Of a stretch of 64,000 bases of DNA, positions 22,985 to 33,165 are shown in pieces (position 1 is the first letter of the stretch; the number at the start of each line of letters is the position of its first letter). Position numbers and translations under genes: made by a program. Under the pieces are notes generated by a model. It did no database searches. It worked only from the letters and a program-made list of their open reading frames with translations, and was not told the origin of the DNA. Origin of the DNA: Odiellus spinosus (taxonomy: Eukaryota > Arthropoda > Arachnida > Opiliones > Phalangiidae); contig OY987239.1 in NCBI GenBank assembly GCA_963920705.1, forward strand, positions 10,135,504 through 10,199,503, read 5' to 3'.

Positions 22985-23319
22985 CAGAAGCCGATGAAAC
23001 CCTCCTTTGAAGTCTACTACTCAAATGTTCGATATAGCGCTCCTCTCTGTATGGGTAAAATTCCCAATTTTACGAGATCGGAGGGGTCCTACTTCATACC
23101 CCCCTGTCTACGCAAAATTGGAAATTCTCTCTCTCCACAAACGACGACGTTTTTTGACAAACTCCGAGGCTGCTAGAGATATTCGCTCGACGAACTCCCG
23201 CTCCGAAAATATCTACCGTTAGGAGGCGTACGAATCGCGCTTTTTGAAACTAACCCATACAGAGGGGTAGACAAGACCCGGGAATAATAGACTTCAAAGG
23301 AGGGTTTCATCGGCTTCTG
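22985..23319 (-). mobile_element. TE-A copy 5, flanked by 64-bp duplication
   Basis: Complete copy with CAGAAGCCGATG / CATCGGCTTCTG ends, inserted within a smaller inverted element. Confidence 0.95.
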
Positions 23320-23383
23320 ATTCAAATTTAAGTGAAAACCGCGAACTGATATCATTTATGGTTTGCTTGATATAAGGTACGGT
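23320..23383. repeat. 64-bp direct duplication, right copy
   Basis: Begins with ATTCAAATTTAAGTGAAAAC directly after TTCTG and ends GGTACGGT, like the left copy. Confidence 0.95.
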
Positions 23384-23723
23384 AAATGACCCTTTTTGGT
23401 GAGTTACCCATTGACAATCGCCTTAATACGTCGCACTCAGCTTGTTTGTTGGTGGATGTAACACGTGCGAAACTTAAGAAGAATGCGGGTCTGTACGCCC
23501 CCAGACGACACCAACACAGTCTTCAAATGCGCTGTTAATGCCAGGCTTTCTTGTGGGCTTTAGTTCATGTAAATGTCCTCGTTGACAATCTTGACACGCG
23601 AACGAAAAGACCCATTAACACATAAATATTATTTCGTAACTCTTCTAAAAACTTTGCTAATTTTGTTTCTATTGAATATGTTGCCTTTTTTCAAGGCGGG
23701 GTCAAAGTTAAGTTATATAACAC

Positions 23724-24141
23724 CAGAGGTATATAATAACCCCCTTCGGGGGGAAGTAAGAAAGCCCCTATACTACCAATGCTAAAAATCACGAACAACA
23801 AGAGCCCGCTGCTGACTATCTAGGCCACTAGCTCTCGCTGGACTTCTCAATGTCGCTACTCTAGTAAATGATCTTTGTATAAACAAGACGGCTCGATTTG
23901 TGTTTAGAACTTCCTGTCTCGGGAGTCAGGCTGTCTGTTAAATTGGAGTCGAAGGTTGACTTCGGCTCGCGAGTTCCGGAAGTGTGCGTAGGGAAAATTT
24001 AGTGAGGTTCAAAATGGTGTAACTATTTTTTGGGAGTAAAGCGGTGTGTCGATCCGCCGCGATTTACGCCGGGCACTCGTTGTTCGTCGATTTTGCCTAC
24101 CTTTCATACTTCCCCCCGAAGGGGGTTATTATATACCTCTG
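23724..24141 (-). mobile_element. TE-D copy 2, reverse orientation
   Basis: CAGAGG/CCTCTG ends and direct 7-bp duplication ATAACAC. Its internal sequence is the reverse complement of the 17,991 copy. Confidence 0.93.
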
Positions 24142-24148
24142 ATAACAC

Positions 24149-24550
24149 CAACTATTAGACTAATACACGAGCCAATTTTCCCACCTCTTTGGAGAAATTC
24201 CAGAGTTGGATAGAAGACAATATAACCAAGCACGGCCCGCCTAATTCCGTCCCTCTCTCCTGACTCAAAGTATCATGGAAGAGTCCAAATCACTCGAGCG
24301 TGACAGGGGTGATGACTTTTTTGTCTGTTTTTAAGCTATGGGCTATGACTTAAAATTTTTTATTTTTTAAGGGAATTTAACTCGTAATGTGTAAATGTCT
24401 CTTTAGAATTTTTATTTTATTTATCAGTACTTGGTTTTATATTTCTAAAAATAGGGTTTACACCCCCGATATAAATCTGAAAACGATTAGTACCTTTTAG
24501 ATCCTTCATTTCCGCCCTCTAGTATTAAAAATCTTGTTTTAAATATATTT
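24149..24550. other. Unique AT-rich sequence
   Basis: About 400 bp, nothing recognised. Confidence 0.4.
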
Positions 24551-24557
24551 GTTCCAG

Positions 24558-24896
24558 CAGAAGCCGATGAAACCCTCCTTTGAAGTCTACTACTCTAATG
24601 TTCCATATAGCGCTCCTCTCTGTATGGGTAAAATTCACAATTTTCCGAGATCGGAGGGGTCCTACTTCATACCCCCCTGTCTACGGAAAATTGGAAATTC
24701 TCTCTCTCCACAAAACGACGACGTTTTTTTGACGAACTCCGAGGCTGCTAGAGATATTCGGTGGACGAACTCCCGCTCCGAAAATATCTACCGTTAGGAG
24801 GCGTACGAATCACGATTTTTGAAACTAACCCATACAGAGAGGGGTAGACAAGACCAGGGAGTAATAGACTTCAAAGGAGGGTTTCATCGGCTTCTG
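24558..24896 (-). mobile_element. TE-A copy 6
   Basis: Complete ends. Flanks GTTCCAG and GTTGCAG differ at one position of a 7-bp duplication. It lies 144 bp upstream of a Nav exon. Confidence 0.93.
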
Positions 24897-25040
24897 GTTG
24901 CAGCGAAATCCAAAAAATTAGATTTTAGGCCCAAAATCGTTAAAAAACAATTTAAAACATTTGTCATAGAACAAAATTTCCGCGAAGTTTAAAAAATACA
25001 AATTTTAATTTAAAATTGAATTTTTTTATTTTCATTTCAG

Positions 25041-25113
25041 CTTGAAAACATTAATTCGTGTTTGTCCTTTCTTGGAAATTTGGGAGTCAACACTGAAGAG
25101 GCCACAGCCAAAG
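25041..25113 (+). CDS. Nav: Neuron navigator exon: CH domain third segment
   Basis: The exon starts in phase 0 after TTTCATTTCAG and encodes LENINSCLSFLGNLGV followed by NTEEATAK, ending one base into a codon before GTATTA at 25114. It matches the navigator CH helix 'IENIDACLNFLAAKGI': the EN-I-x-x-CL-x-FL pattern is intact. The donor (G|GTATT) is weaker than the others but is placed exactly where the reading frame needs it. The exon is sandwiched between two TE-A copies (24,558-24,896 and 25,213-25,549), neither of which touches the splice sites. No extra exon is needed between this one and the previous one, because the family sequence is contiguous across that junction. Confidence 0.9.
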
Positions 25114-25604
25114 GTATTAATATTAATTCTATTAAATCACTTTAATTATTATTTTTGTAATCATGGAATAAAATTGTCATTTTAATGCAACATTTATTCG
25201 ATGACGTAATTCCAGAAGCCGATGAAACCCTCCTTTGAAGTCTATTACTCCCTGGTCTTGTCTACCCCTCTCTGTATGGGTTAGTTTCAAAAAGAGCGAT
25301 TCTTACGCCTCCTAACGGTAGATATTTTCGGAGCGGGAGTTCGTCGAGCGAATATCTCTAGCAGCCTCGGAGTTCGTCAAAAAAACGTCGTCGTTTGTGG
25401 AGAGAGAGAATTTCCAATTTTCCGTAGACAGGGGGGATGAAGTAGGACCCCTTCTAACTCGTAAAATTGTGAATTTTACCCATACAGAGAGGCGCGCTAT
25501 ATGGAACATTAGAGTAGTAGACTTCAAAGGAGGGTTTCATCGGCTTCTGGTAATTCTAATGCCTTAATCTAAATTATTATTATTATTTTTTTTTATTTGT
25601 GTAG
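25114..25604 (+). other. Nav intron, 491 bp, mostly a TE-A copy
   Basis: TE-A with its 7-bp duplications takes up about 350 of 491 bp. Only about 90 bp at the 5' side and 50 bp at the 3' side, including the acceptor, are non-transposon. Confidence 0.85.
25213..25549 (+). mobile_element. TE-A copy 7 within a short Nav intron
   Basis: Complete copy with perfect 7-bp duplication GTAATTC. It takes up most of the intron between two CH-domain exons. Confidence 0.95.
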
Positions 25605-25797
25605 ACATCAAAGATGGTAATTTGAAGACCGTCCTAGGCCTCTTCTTCAGCCTATCCCGATTTAAACAAGCCCAGAAAGCTGCAGCCGCTGCTGCCCAAG
25701 TCCAACAGCAACAGCAACAACAAATAAACGTCACTCCCGTCGCTCAACCTAAAATAAATTCGGAATCCACTGCCGGCAACGAAATGATGCTTTCAAA
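25605..25797 (+). CDS. Nav: Neuron navigator exon: end of CH domain and Ala/Gln-rich linker
   Basis: The exon completes a Gly/Asp split codon as Asp and reads DIKDGNLKTVLGLFFSLSRF, the most diagnostic motif of the navigator CH domain ('IRNGNLKAILGLFFSLSRYK' in relatives). It then runs into a low-complexity linker with six alanines in a short stretch and QVQQQQQQQ encoded by mixed CAA/CAG codons. It ends at ...MMLSK. The acceptor is TTGTGTAG at 25604 and the donor is GTAAGT at 25798, two bases into the Lys codon. The polyglutamine tract is typical of arthropod versions and may be length-polymorphic. After this exon the CH domain is complete at roughly 105 residues. Confidence 0.93.
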
Positions 25798-26260
25798 GTA
25801 AGTTGAATTACAATGAAATTTGTATATTCCGGAAGATAAGCCTTCGCCGCTTTATCTACCTACAAATTACTCGTTTTCAAACGTATAACGATGGATAAGA
25901 AATTCACTTTTCCAGCCAGAATTAGTCTAAAATATAAGAAAAAAATTTCAAATTAACTTTTAATTCGAAGAATATAAATAAAACGACGAAACTAAGATTT
26001 TAAATCATCTTTTTATTCGTTATTTTTCACGAAAATAAATTTTGAATGTTTTTTATCCGAACGTATAACGCATCGGATAATATTCTAAGATAAGACCATT
26101 TTTGGATAAAAACGGATATAGATTACGGTTTTTTTACTTTATCTTGGAATAAGTTAACTCGAATGAAGTCTATTTTTAATCAAACAGATAATATACATCA
26201 GAATTTAGTAGATTTTATCCAATTAATAAAAATTATACAAATTATAATTTTTATTCTTAG
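25798..26260 (+). other. Nav intron, 463 bp, almost wholly TE-C
   Basis: TE-C sequence begins within about 20 bp of the donor and ends within about 15 bp of the acceptor. The element's AT-rich right end probably lies next to, or supplies part of, the branch-point region. Confidence 0.8.
25815..26247 (+). mobile_element. TE-C copy forming most of a Nav intron
   Basis: Starts near GAAATTTGTATATTC, lacks the first ~90 bp of the consensus, and ends CCAATTAATAAAAATTATAC, stopping just before the acceptor region of the next exon. Confidence 0.85.
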
Positions 26261-26505
26261 GTTACCATCTCCTTTCAAATCTCCCTCGTCAACTGGTATT
26301 GGAGTTGGCGCCCATCGTAGCAGCGGGCTGCCTCTCTCTCAAGCAATGGCTAAAGGCCATTCGACGTCTTCCTTGAGTCTCAGCAACAGCGGCATCCCAG
26401 CTCCATCTAGTGGCGGAGCGACGAACCCTGTCGTCCAGAGACGCAGTTATGTTAACGATCGAACCCCGGCTAGAAATTCATTCACACCATCTAGCGGAAT
26501 TATGG
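26261..26505 (+). CDS. Nav: Neuron navigator exon: Ser/Pro-rich region after CH domain
   Basis: This 245-bp exon finishes the Lys codon and encodes LPSPFKSPSSTGIGVGAHRS and on to SFTPSSGIMG, a Ser/Pro/Gly-rich, probably disordered basic segment. The opening 'KLPSPFKSP' resembles the conserved block that follows the CH domain in vertebrate NAV2. The acceptor is TTTTTATTCTTAG at 26260 and the donor is GTGAGT at 26506, one base into the next codon. The open frame extends about 100 bases upstream of the acceptor, but that part is TE-C sequence and intronic. Regions further along navigator proteins (coiled coils, microtubule-binding blocks, AAA+ ATPase-like domain) are not found to the right of this exon within the window. 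Confidence 0.9.
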
Positions 26506-28454
26506 GTGAGTGAATATTTTCATTGAATTTAGTAATATTAGTAATATTAGTTGAAATAATTATATTATTATTATATAACCATGTCTTAAAGCATGGTTAG
26601 CTTATTATTTTTTTCCATTCAATATTATAATCGTATTGCTCCAAAGCCATAGTGAACAGAATTAATTTATATCCTATTAATTATTCATGGACTATGAATT
26701 TTTCGTCTGTGCTTACGTAAAATAATTTAAATATTATTTAATCAATAATAGTTATGGTGTAAACTATTGATATACATTTGTTTGGGATTAATTACAGTTA
26801 AATCTGTTTTAATTATCCATGTCCCGTCGTTGTTAATTAGCGTGGTATCTTCAGTTATGATAGTTGACCGTTTGACGTACAGAGGGCGCTACTAGCTCTG
26901 TCAATTAATTTACAGATCAGGTTCAGAAGTTTAAACGGGAGGGAGTGGAGATAATTGGGCTCTTCACTCCCTACCCATAATAGAATTACTCCCGCAAGAG
27001 GGCGGTAAAATCCTGGCAAATATTATCACGTGACTCAAACCTTAGTTATTATTAAGTTCAGGATAGGTCAAATGAGCTCTAATTAATTTACAATATGCGC
27101 AATATATTCCCATTTGTAAACTAATTTTAAATAATTATCTCCACCGTATTTCTTTACGACATTAAGCCTATTTCAATTTTGCCGATAGTCGGCGCGACCA
27201 TTATAATTTTTAATATACAAATCACTTATTTTTGATATAATATTTTAGGGTAAATTGGGTTTTATTTTCATGAAATAATATAGAAAAATTAATTTTTAAT
27301 GAAGCTGATGTTTTTATGCGTAATTTTACGCGTGTTAATCATCTTAATTGACGCTTAAATTGTAATGTTAGTTCACCGTTTCGAATCTAGATGGCGCCAC
27401 CAGTTCGAAACTCTTTTTTTCAGTCGATATTCAGTACAAGGTCAGAATCAGAATCTAGTTGAATTTTCAATGCCTTTGAATCTAATAGCGTTCATTTCTT
27501 TATAGTTAGATATAATGGGGTGAGATTTAATGTTATACGCATGTGGCAACGTCACGACACTCTGGTAGTAGCGGGGTTTTTTCACTGTTCAGTTCGTGAT
27601 GGGGCCCAAGAGAGTGTTATGACTCATCCAGCTTTAAGCAAATCAATAAATATAAAACAGGCTTTGCGTTATAAAGTATATTTTTACTAGTTTGGATGAA
27701 TCTAAGCGAGTTTAACGATCATAATCGAGCGGGTTGGACTCGAACCTCTTATAAAGGATTAGAGGCCCATTTTGAAATTCAAAATATTAATTATTTTTTG
27801 AGAAAAACATGTACGGCTTGAAAAATATAAGTTTTGTAATCTCAGGTAACTAAAATTAGATGAGAAAATTCTAATTACATTATTAGGAGACCTCTACAGC
27901 TCGTGATTGATTTGGATAATGAAAGTTAGGCCTAAAACGAGTTAAAACAACAATAGTTGCAGATAGGAGCTAAGCCTAAAATACGAATTAAAAACAACTC
28001 AGTGGCGCGCGCACGCGAAGCCTAAAAAATTAAAAACTCGATTTAATGGCGCGCGTTAAGCATCAAAATATATAATTCTCTAGTTACGTCTGTCTGTCTG
28101 GAGGGAACGTTGAAATATACACGCAAAATTAGATCTATGTTAAAACGTTTAAGCGCATCTAAATAAAATCTATGGATCAATGGGTAGTTCCTAACTACGT
28201 CACGAAATCACGTGGTGTTAAGGTTATACAGGGCAGCTATTTCCGTTTTCGTAAATCGTTACGAAGCATTGAAATGAGTGTTGAATTTAATTTTTTAGAT
28301 TAAATTCAAGAAATTCAATTACTGTACCTAATTTGCATATTTATCCCCATCTCTCCTACCCTTAATCCAAAGAAAAGAAAGATTTCTTGGGAATTTCAAA
28401 GGGATTATGAATACAGTAGATTTTAAATTTTTAATGATTTAAAAAAAACATTTA
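26506..28454. other. Unique AT-rich intron sequence, longest transposon-free stretch
   Basis: About 1.95 kb after the last Nav exon. I found no repeat partner, RNA gene or credible exon. This is the largest stretch in the window without recognisable repeats. Confidence 0.45.
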
Positions 28455-28553
28455 AACTAGAAATAAATTTAAAACCAACCAGGAAAATAGGCTTAGCTGA
28501 ATTGCATCCGTGTAAGGTCTAACGACCAATTAGCAATGTTACAGTCTCCCTTT
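28455..28553. mobile_element. TE-B fragment
   Basis: TTTAAACTAGAAATAAATTT and GGAAAATAGGCTTAGCTG followed by GCATCCGTGTAAGGTCTA match TE-B internal sequence; GTCTCCCTTTAA resembles the right terminus. The centre is deleted. Confidence 0.75.
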
Positions 28554-28662
28554 AAAGCGCTTGATTTTAGGGTTAGCTCAATTACAATATTTTTTTCGTG
28601 AGAAATCTTTCCTACCATGTCGAAGGTTTGCCAAAGTGATTCTGTTCGTTTTACATTCGTAC

Positions 28663-28892
28663 GGGGGGCGCCGTTTAAGAGTTACGAAATGATTCATTTA
28701 TGGATGACCCCTTAACGTACATTAATAAACGTATACTCAATGATAAAATACGTTTAATTAATTTAGCTTGTTTTTTTTTAAAACCACGCGCTTGATAAAA
28801 ATTTGATTTTAGCATTGAGTATACGTTAATTAATGTACGTTAAGGGGGTCATCCATACATGATTAATTTCGTAAATCTTAAACGGCGCCCCT
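28663..28892. mobile_element. Single inverted-repeat element with GGGGCGCCGTTTAAGA ends
   Basis: The left arm GGCGCCGTTTAAGAGTTACG, TGGATGACCCCTTAACGTAC and CGTATACTCAATG is mirrored on the right by CATTGAGTATACG, GTACGTTAAGGGGGTCATCC and CTTAAACGGCGCC. Arms of about 85-90 bp enclose a short AT-rich loop. No second copy is in the window and no target duplication is clear. Confidence 0.85.
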
Positions 28893-29060
28893 TACGACAA
28901 AACGTTATAGAACATTTTCGTCTTAAAATGACCCATTGAACCCACTGGCAAGGTCCTACCACCACCGGAAGTAATTAAAGGTGACTTTACCAGTTTTCCG
29001 TAAAATGTATTTAAGTAATAAAGAGATGCTGTCACTTATAGATTATATTCTTAGTTTTAT

Positions 29061-29482
29061 CAGAGGTATATAATAACCCCCTTCGGGGGGAAGTATAAAA
29101 AGGTAGGCAAAATCGACGAACAACGAGTGCCCGGCGTAAATCGCGGCGGATCGACACACCGCTTTACTCCCAAAAAATAGTTACACCATTTTGAACCTCA
29201 CTAAATTTTCCTTACGCGCGCTTCCGGAACTCGCGAGCCGAAGTCAACCTTCGACTCCATTTTAACAGACAGCCTGACTCCCGAGACAGGAAGTTCTAAA
29301 CACAAATCGAGCCGTCTTGTTTATACAAAGACCATTTACTAGAGTAGCGACATTGAGAAGTCCAGCGCGAGCTAGTGGCCTAGATAGTCAGCAGCGTGCT
29401 CTCGTTGTTCGTGATTTTTTAGCATTGGTAGTATAGGGGCTTTCATACTTCCCCCCCCGAAGGGGGTTATTATATACCTCTG
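29061..29482 (+). mobile_element. TE-D copy 3, without matching target duplication
   Basis: Complete CAGAGG/CCTCTG element, but the flanks are inverted to each other (TTTTAT on the left, ATAAAA on the right) rather than direct. Confidence 0.9.
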
Positions 29483-30316
29483 ATAAAATCTATTAGTCTC
29501 ACGCAAAATGGTTTTGTTAGGGCACCTTTAAAGCGACTTTTCATAACGTTACCCTCATTAAAAAATCCACTAATTAATCTTTAGATAAGCCAATAAAATT
29601 ATCTCATTATATTGTTATAAAAATATTGATGTTATTGCCCCGATACTGTTACAGAAGTGTCAAGAGAAGGGGGGCTAACACTTGAAAGAGGGGGGAGAGA
29701 GTTGGAAAAAAGCCGGCCTGGTGAATTCAGAATTTCCCTCGGCTGCGTGAACGTTAGTCGAGGTTGTAAGGACTTCGAGTTTAGACCGGTTCGTTTCGCG
29801 TTGTATAACAAAGTCGGCTGTCTCTCTTGAATTATTTCGTGATCTCATCTATGCTTATTCAATAACTGTGATTTACATTACCAGGGTAAGCTAAAAATTA
29901 CCATTTTCTTACATTTTTTAAGCGTATTATTCTTTGGTGTCTTTGTTTCCGATTGATATCGGACTAGTATAAATATAGCCAAGGCTTAGCGTTGGCATTT
30001 TAGCGCGTGATTCTCATTCATAATCTGGTTGGTTGTTTTTTGCGTTTTGATATTTAAGCTAGGGTAGGAAGTCGTTGGCCAGATATGGTTGCTAGGCAAC
30101 CAATAAGGGTCCCTTATTCAACGTATTACACAAAGCGTTAAGCGTGAGGCCAAAAAACACGTTTTTAAAGTGATTGTCGATGTAATATAACACTTAAAGA
30201 TTACATTTTTAAATGCGTAAGATTATCTTTGTTATTTTAGTGACACAATTAATTATTACTTAGGGTAATGTTTAGATTATTGTTTCAGGTATTTGAGATT
30301 ACGTTACTGATTACAT
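29483..30316. other. Unique sequence with a possible untranslated exon
   Basis: About 835 bp. The part at 29,700-29,885 is less AT-rich than its surroundings and ends in TTACATTACCAG followed by GGTAAGC, which could be a 5' untranslated exon with a donor. There is no coding support. Confidence 0.3.
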
Positions 30317-31003
30317 AGAGTTCGTACACGGCCTGGGGGCTTGGAAATTAACCCCAAAAGGTCAGGGAATTTGGAAATTGATCCTAAAGGTCTGGGAAAA
30401 GGCAGGGAGTTTGGAAAATTGCCCCCCAAAAGGTCAGGGAAAAGGCAGGGAATTTGGAAATTGACCCAAAAGGTCAGCGAAAAGACAGGGAGTTTGGAAA
30501 TTGACCCAATAGGTCAGGGAAAAGACAGGGAATTTGGAAATTGACCCCTAAAGGTCAGGGAATTTGGAAATTGACCCAATAGGTCAGTGAAAAGACAGGG
30601 AATTTGGAAATTGGTCAACAAAAAGGTCATGGAAATGATTGGGAATTTGAAAATTGACCCAAAAGGTCAGGGAAAAGTCAGGAAAATGAGCCGAAATGGT
30701 CAGAGAAATTAAACTTTTTGGTACATGCCTAATATTAACTGTTTGATTGGTTGGCGAATTAATTAACATAATTATTTTCAACTGAAAATAAGATTCAATG
30801 TTTTTCTCATATTCTGAGTGAACTATTGACCCTTGATTGATAAACTATCCCACATAAAAAGTGGGAATTGCCAAGAGCTATAGCTCGTAAGAATAATTTC
30901 ATGTAAAATATTAAAATTGGTTCGTGAAATTATTTACAAATAGTCAGGGAAAACCTGGAAAAGTCAGGGAAATTAGCTTCCAATATTTTGTACGAACCCT
31001 GTA
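30317..31003. mobile_element. Inverted element with GTTCGTAC ends and inner 29-bp-type repeats
   Basis: The left end AGAGTTCGTACAC is mirrored on the right by TTGTACGAACCCTG. The interior (30,340-30,700) contains irregular GGTCAGGGAATTTGGAAATT repeats related to the array at 36.5 kb. The terminal motif resembles hAT-like AGGGTTCGTACA elements known from invertebrates; this link is from memory. Confidence 0.65.
30340..30700. repeat. Degenerate 29-bp-family minisatellite
   Basis: About ten irregular units of GGTCAGGGAATTTGGAAATT plus GACCCAAAA, with spacings from about 29 to 44 bp because many units carry an additional AAAAGACAGG-type insert. Confidence 0.85.
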
Positions 31004-31104
31004 GTAGCCTTTGGCTATTCTAATTACGTATTCAGCTTCGTAATAATTTTAGTACAGTCGAATATATAGATATTTTGAATGATAAGGACCTTGCACGGTA
31101 ATAA

Positions 31105-31441
31105 CAGAAGCCGATGAAACCCTCCTTTGAAGTCTATTACTCCCGGGTCTTGTCTACCCCTCTCTGTATGGGTTATTCTCAAAAAGCGCGATTCGTACGC
31201 CTCCTAACGGTAGATATTTTCGGAGCGGGAGTTCGTCCACCGAATATCTCTAGCAGCCTCGGAGTTCGTCAAAGAAACGTCGTCGTTTGTGGAGAGAGAG
31301 AATTTCCAATTTTCCGTAGACAGGGGGGATGAAGTAGGACCCCTTCTAACTCGTAAAATTGTGAATTTTACCCATACACAGAGGAGCGCTATATGGAACA
31401 TTAGAGTAGTAGACTTCAAAGGAGGGTTTCATCGGCTTCTG
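31105..31441 (+). mobile_element. TE-A copy 8
   Basis: Complete copy with direct 7-bp duplication GTAATAA. Confidence 0.95.
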
Positions 31442-31624
31442 GTAATAATTTTGGTATATCACCATGATATCACCAATCAGAGCTCGGGGGTAAAAAGGGG
31501 TTGAATAGCTTCCACAGTATAAATGAAAACAATACCAGTATCGCGACTGAAATTAAGAAATCAGAAATGAGATCATATTTCGTTTTAGGGTGGAAATTGA
31601 GGAAATTGTTTATAAATAAATTTA

Positions 31625-32573
31625 TCCCTATTTTAAAATGACCGTAAGTTTTCACTATGATCTCCTAGGCCAAAACTGATTGCACCATTAGAAAGTAGAC
31701 ATTCCGTTCATTAATTTCGAGTAATAAAATTGACATGAGCCACTCGAAAAGGATGCCTCGCCACTAGATACAAATTGAGCAAAAGTCCAAAAATTACCCC
31801 TTTTTTAAAATGGCCTTAACTTTTCACTATGATCTCCTAGGCCAAAACTGATTGCACCATTAGAAAGTAGACATTCCATTCATAAATTTCGAATAATAAA
31901 ATTAACATGAGCCACTCGAAAAGGATGCCTCGCCACTAGATACAAATTGAGCAAAAGTCCGAAAATTAGACCTTTTTTAAAATGTCCGTAACTTTTCACT
32001 ATGATCTCCTAGACCAAAACTGATTGCACCATTAGAAAGTAGACATTCCGCTCATTAATTTCGAGTAATAAAATTGACATGAGCCACTCGAAAAGGATGC
32101 CTCGCCAATAGATACAAATTGAGCAAAAGTCCAAAAATTAGACCTTTTTTAAAATGGCCGTAACTTTTCACTATGATCTCCTAGACCAAAACTGATTGCA
32201 CCATTAGAAAGTAGACATTCCGCTCATTAATTTCGAGTAATAAAATTGACATGAGCCACTCGAAAAGGATGCCTCGCCACTAGATACAAATTGAGCAAAA
32301 GTCCAAAAATTAGACCTATTTTAAAATGGCCGTAACTTTTCACTATGATCTCCTAGACCAAAACTGATTGCACCATTAGAAAGTAGACATTCCGTTCATT
32401 AATTTACAATAATAAAATTGACATGAGCCGCTCGAAAAGGATGCCTCGCCACTAGATACAAATTGAGCAAAAGTCCAAAAATTAGACTTATTTTAAAATA
32501 GCCGTAACTTTTCACTATGATCTCCTAGAACAAAACTGATTGCACCATTAGAAAGTAGACATTCCGTTCATTA
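31625..32573. repeat. 172-bp satellite array 2 (about 5.5 copies)
   Basis: Spacing between AAAATGnCCnTAA boxes is 172-173 bp (31,634; 31,807; 31,979). It belongs to the subfamily with CACTCGAAAAGGATGCCTCG and CTAGATACAAATTGAGC, distinct from array 1 but shared with array 3. Confidence 0.93.
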
Positions 32574-32827
32574 ATAAGGTTTTTTAATTGTCTAATTAAA
32601 CTAAATATATAATCCATAGAGATTAAAAATGCTAACAGCTTCACTTTAATGTTAAGATATTAATAATCAAAAAAATTGTAATTGTCAGGAAAAAGCCGGA
32701 ATTTGGATTAAGCCCTTAGGGATGTGTGTTTAATAGCTTCCTTGTACAAGACTTACCCCCATTAATTTCATTTCTCGTGTTTTGTCGTCCAAATTATTAT
32801 GAATTATATCTTTAATCTCCCTCTTGC

Positions 32828-33165
32828 CAGAAGCCGATGAAACCCTCCTTTGAAGTCTATTACTCCCTGGTCTTGTCTACCCCTCTCTGTATGGGTTAGT
32901 TTCAAAAAGCGCGATTCGTACGCCTCCTAACGGTAGATATTTTCGGAGCGGGAGTTCGTCCAGCGAATATCTCTAGCAGCCTTGGAGTTCGTCAAAAAAA
33001 CGTCGTCGTTTGTGGAGAGAGAGAATTTCCAATTTTCCGTAGACAGGGGGGTATGAAGTAGGACCCCTCCGATCTCGTAAAATTGGGAATTTTACCCATA
33101 CAGAGAGGAGCGCTATATCGAACATTAGAGTAGTAGACTTCAAAGGAGGGTTTCATCTACTTCTG
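32828..33165 (+). mobile_element. TE-A copy 9
   Basis: Complete; left end CAGAAGCCGATG, right end CATCTACTTCTG; direct 7-bp duplication CTCTTGC. Confidence 0.95.

Larger units (their letters stand above)
22898..23408. mobile_element. Small inverted element (17-bp ends) split by TE-A
   Basis: GGTAACTCACCAAAAAG at 22,898-22,914 is perfectly inverted at 23,392-23,408. Without TE-A and one of the duplicated 64-bp segments it would be about 110 bp long. Only one copy is seen here. Confidence 0.65.
9230..25040 (+). other. Nav intron, 15.8 kb, rich in satellites and transposons
   Basis: This intron splits the CH domain and holds a 31-bp minisatellite, the 30-bp minisatellite in its larger element, the CCGAAT foldback, and copies of TE-A, TE-B, TE-C and TE-D. 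Phase 0 on both sides fits direct joining of QM to LENI. Confidence 0.85.

Noticed and set aside
27730-27775. tRNA or tRNA-derived SINE on the reverse strand (GGTTCGAGTCC box)
   Set aside because: A B-box-like motif is present, but the T stem does not pair, and no acceptor stem or D arm with an A box can be found at the right distance.
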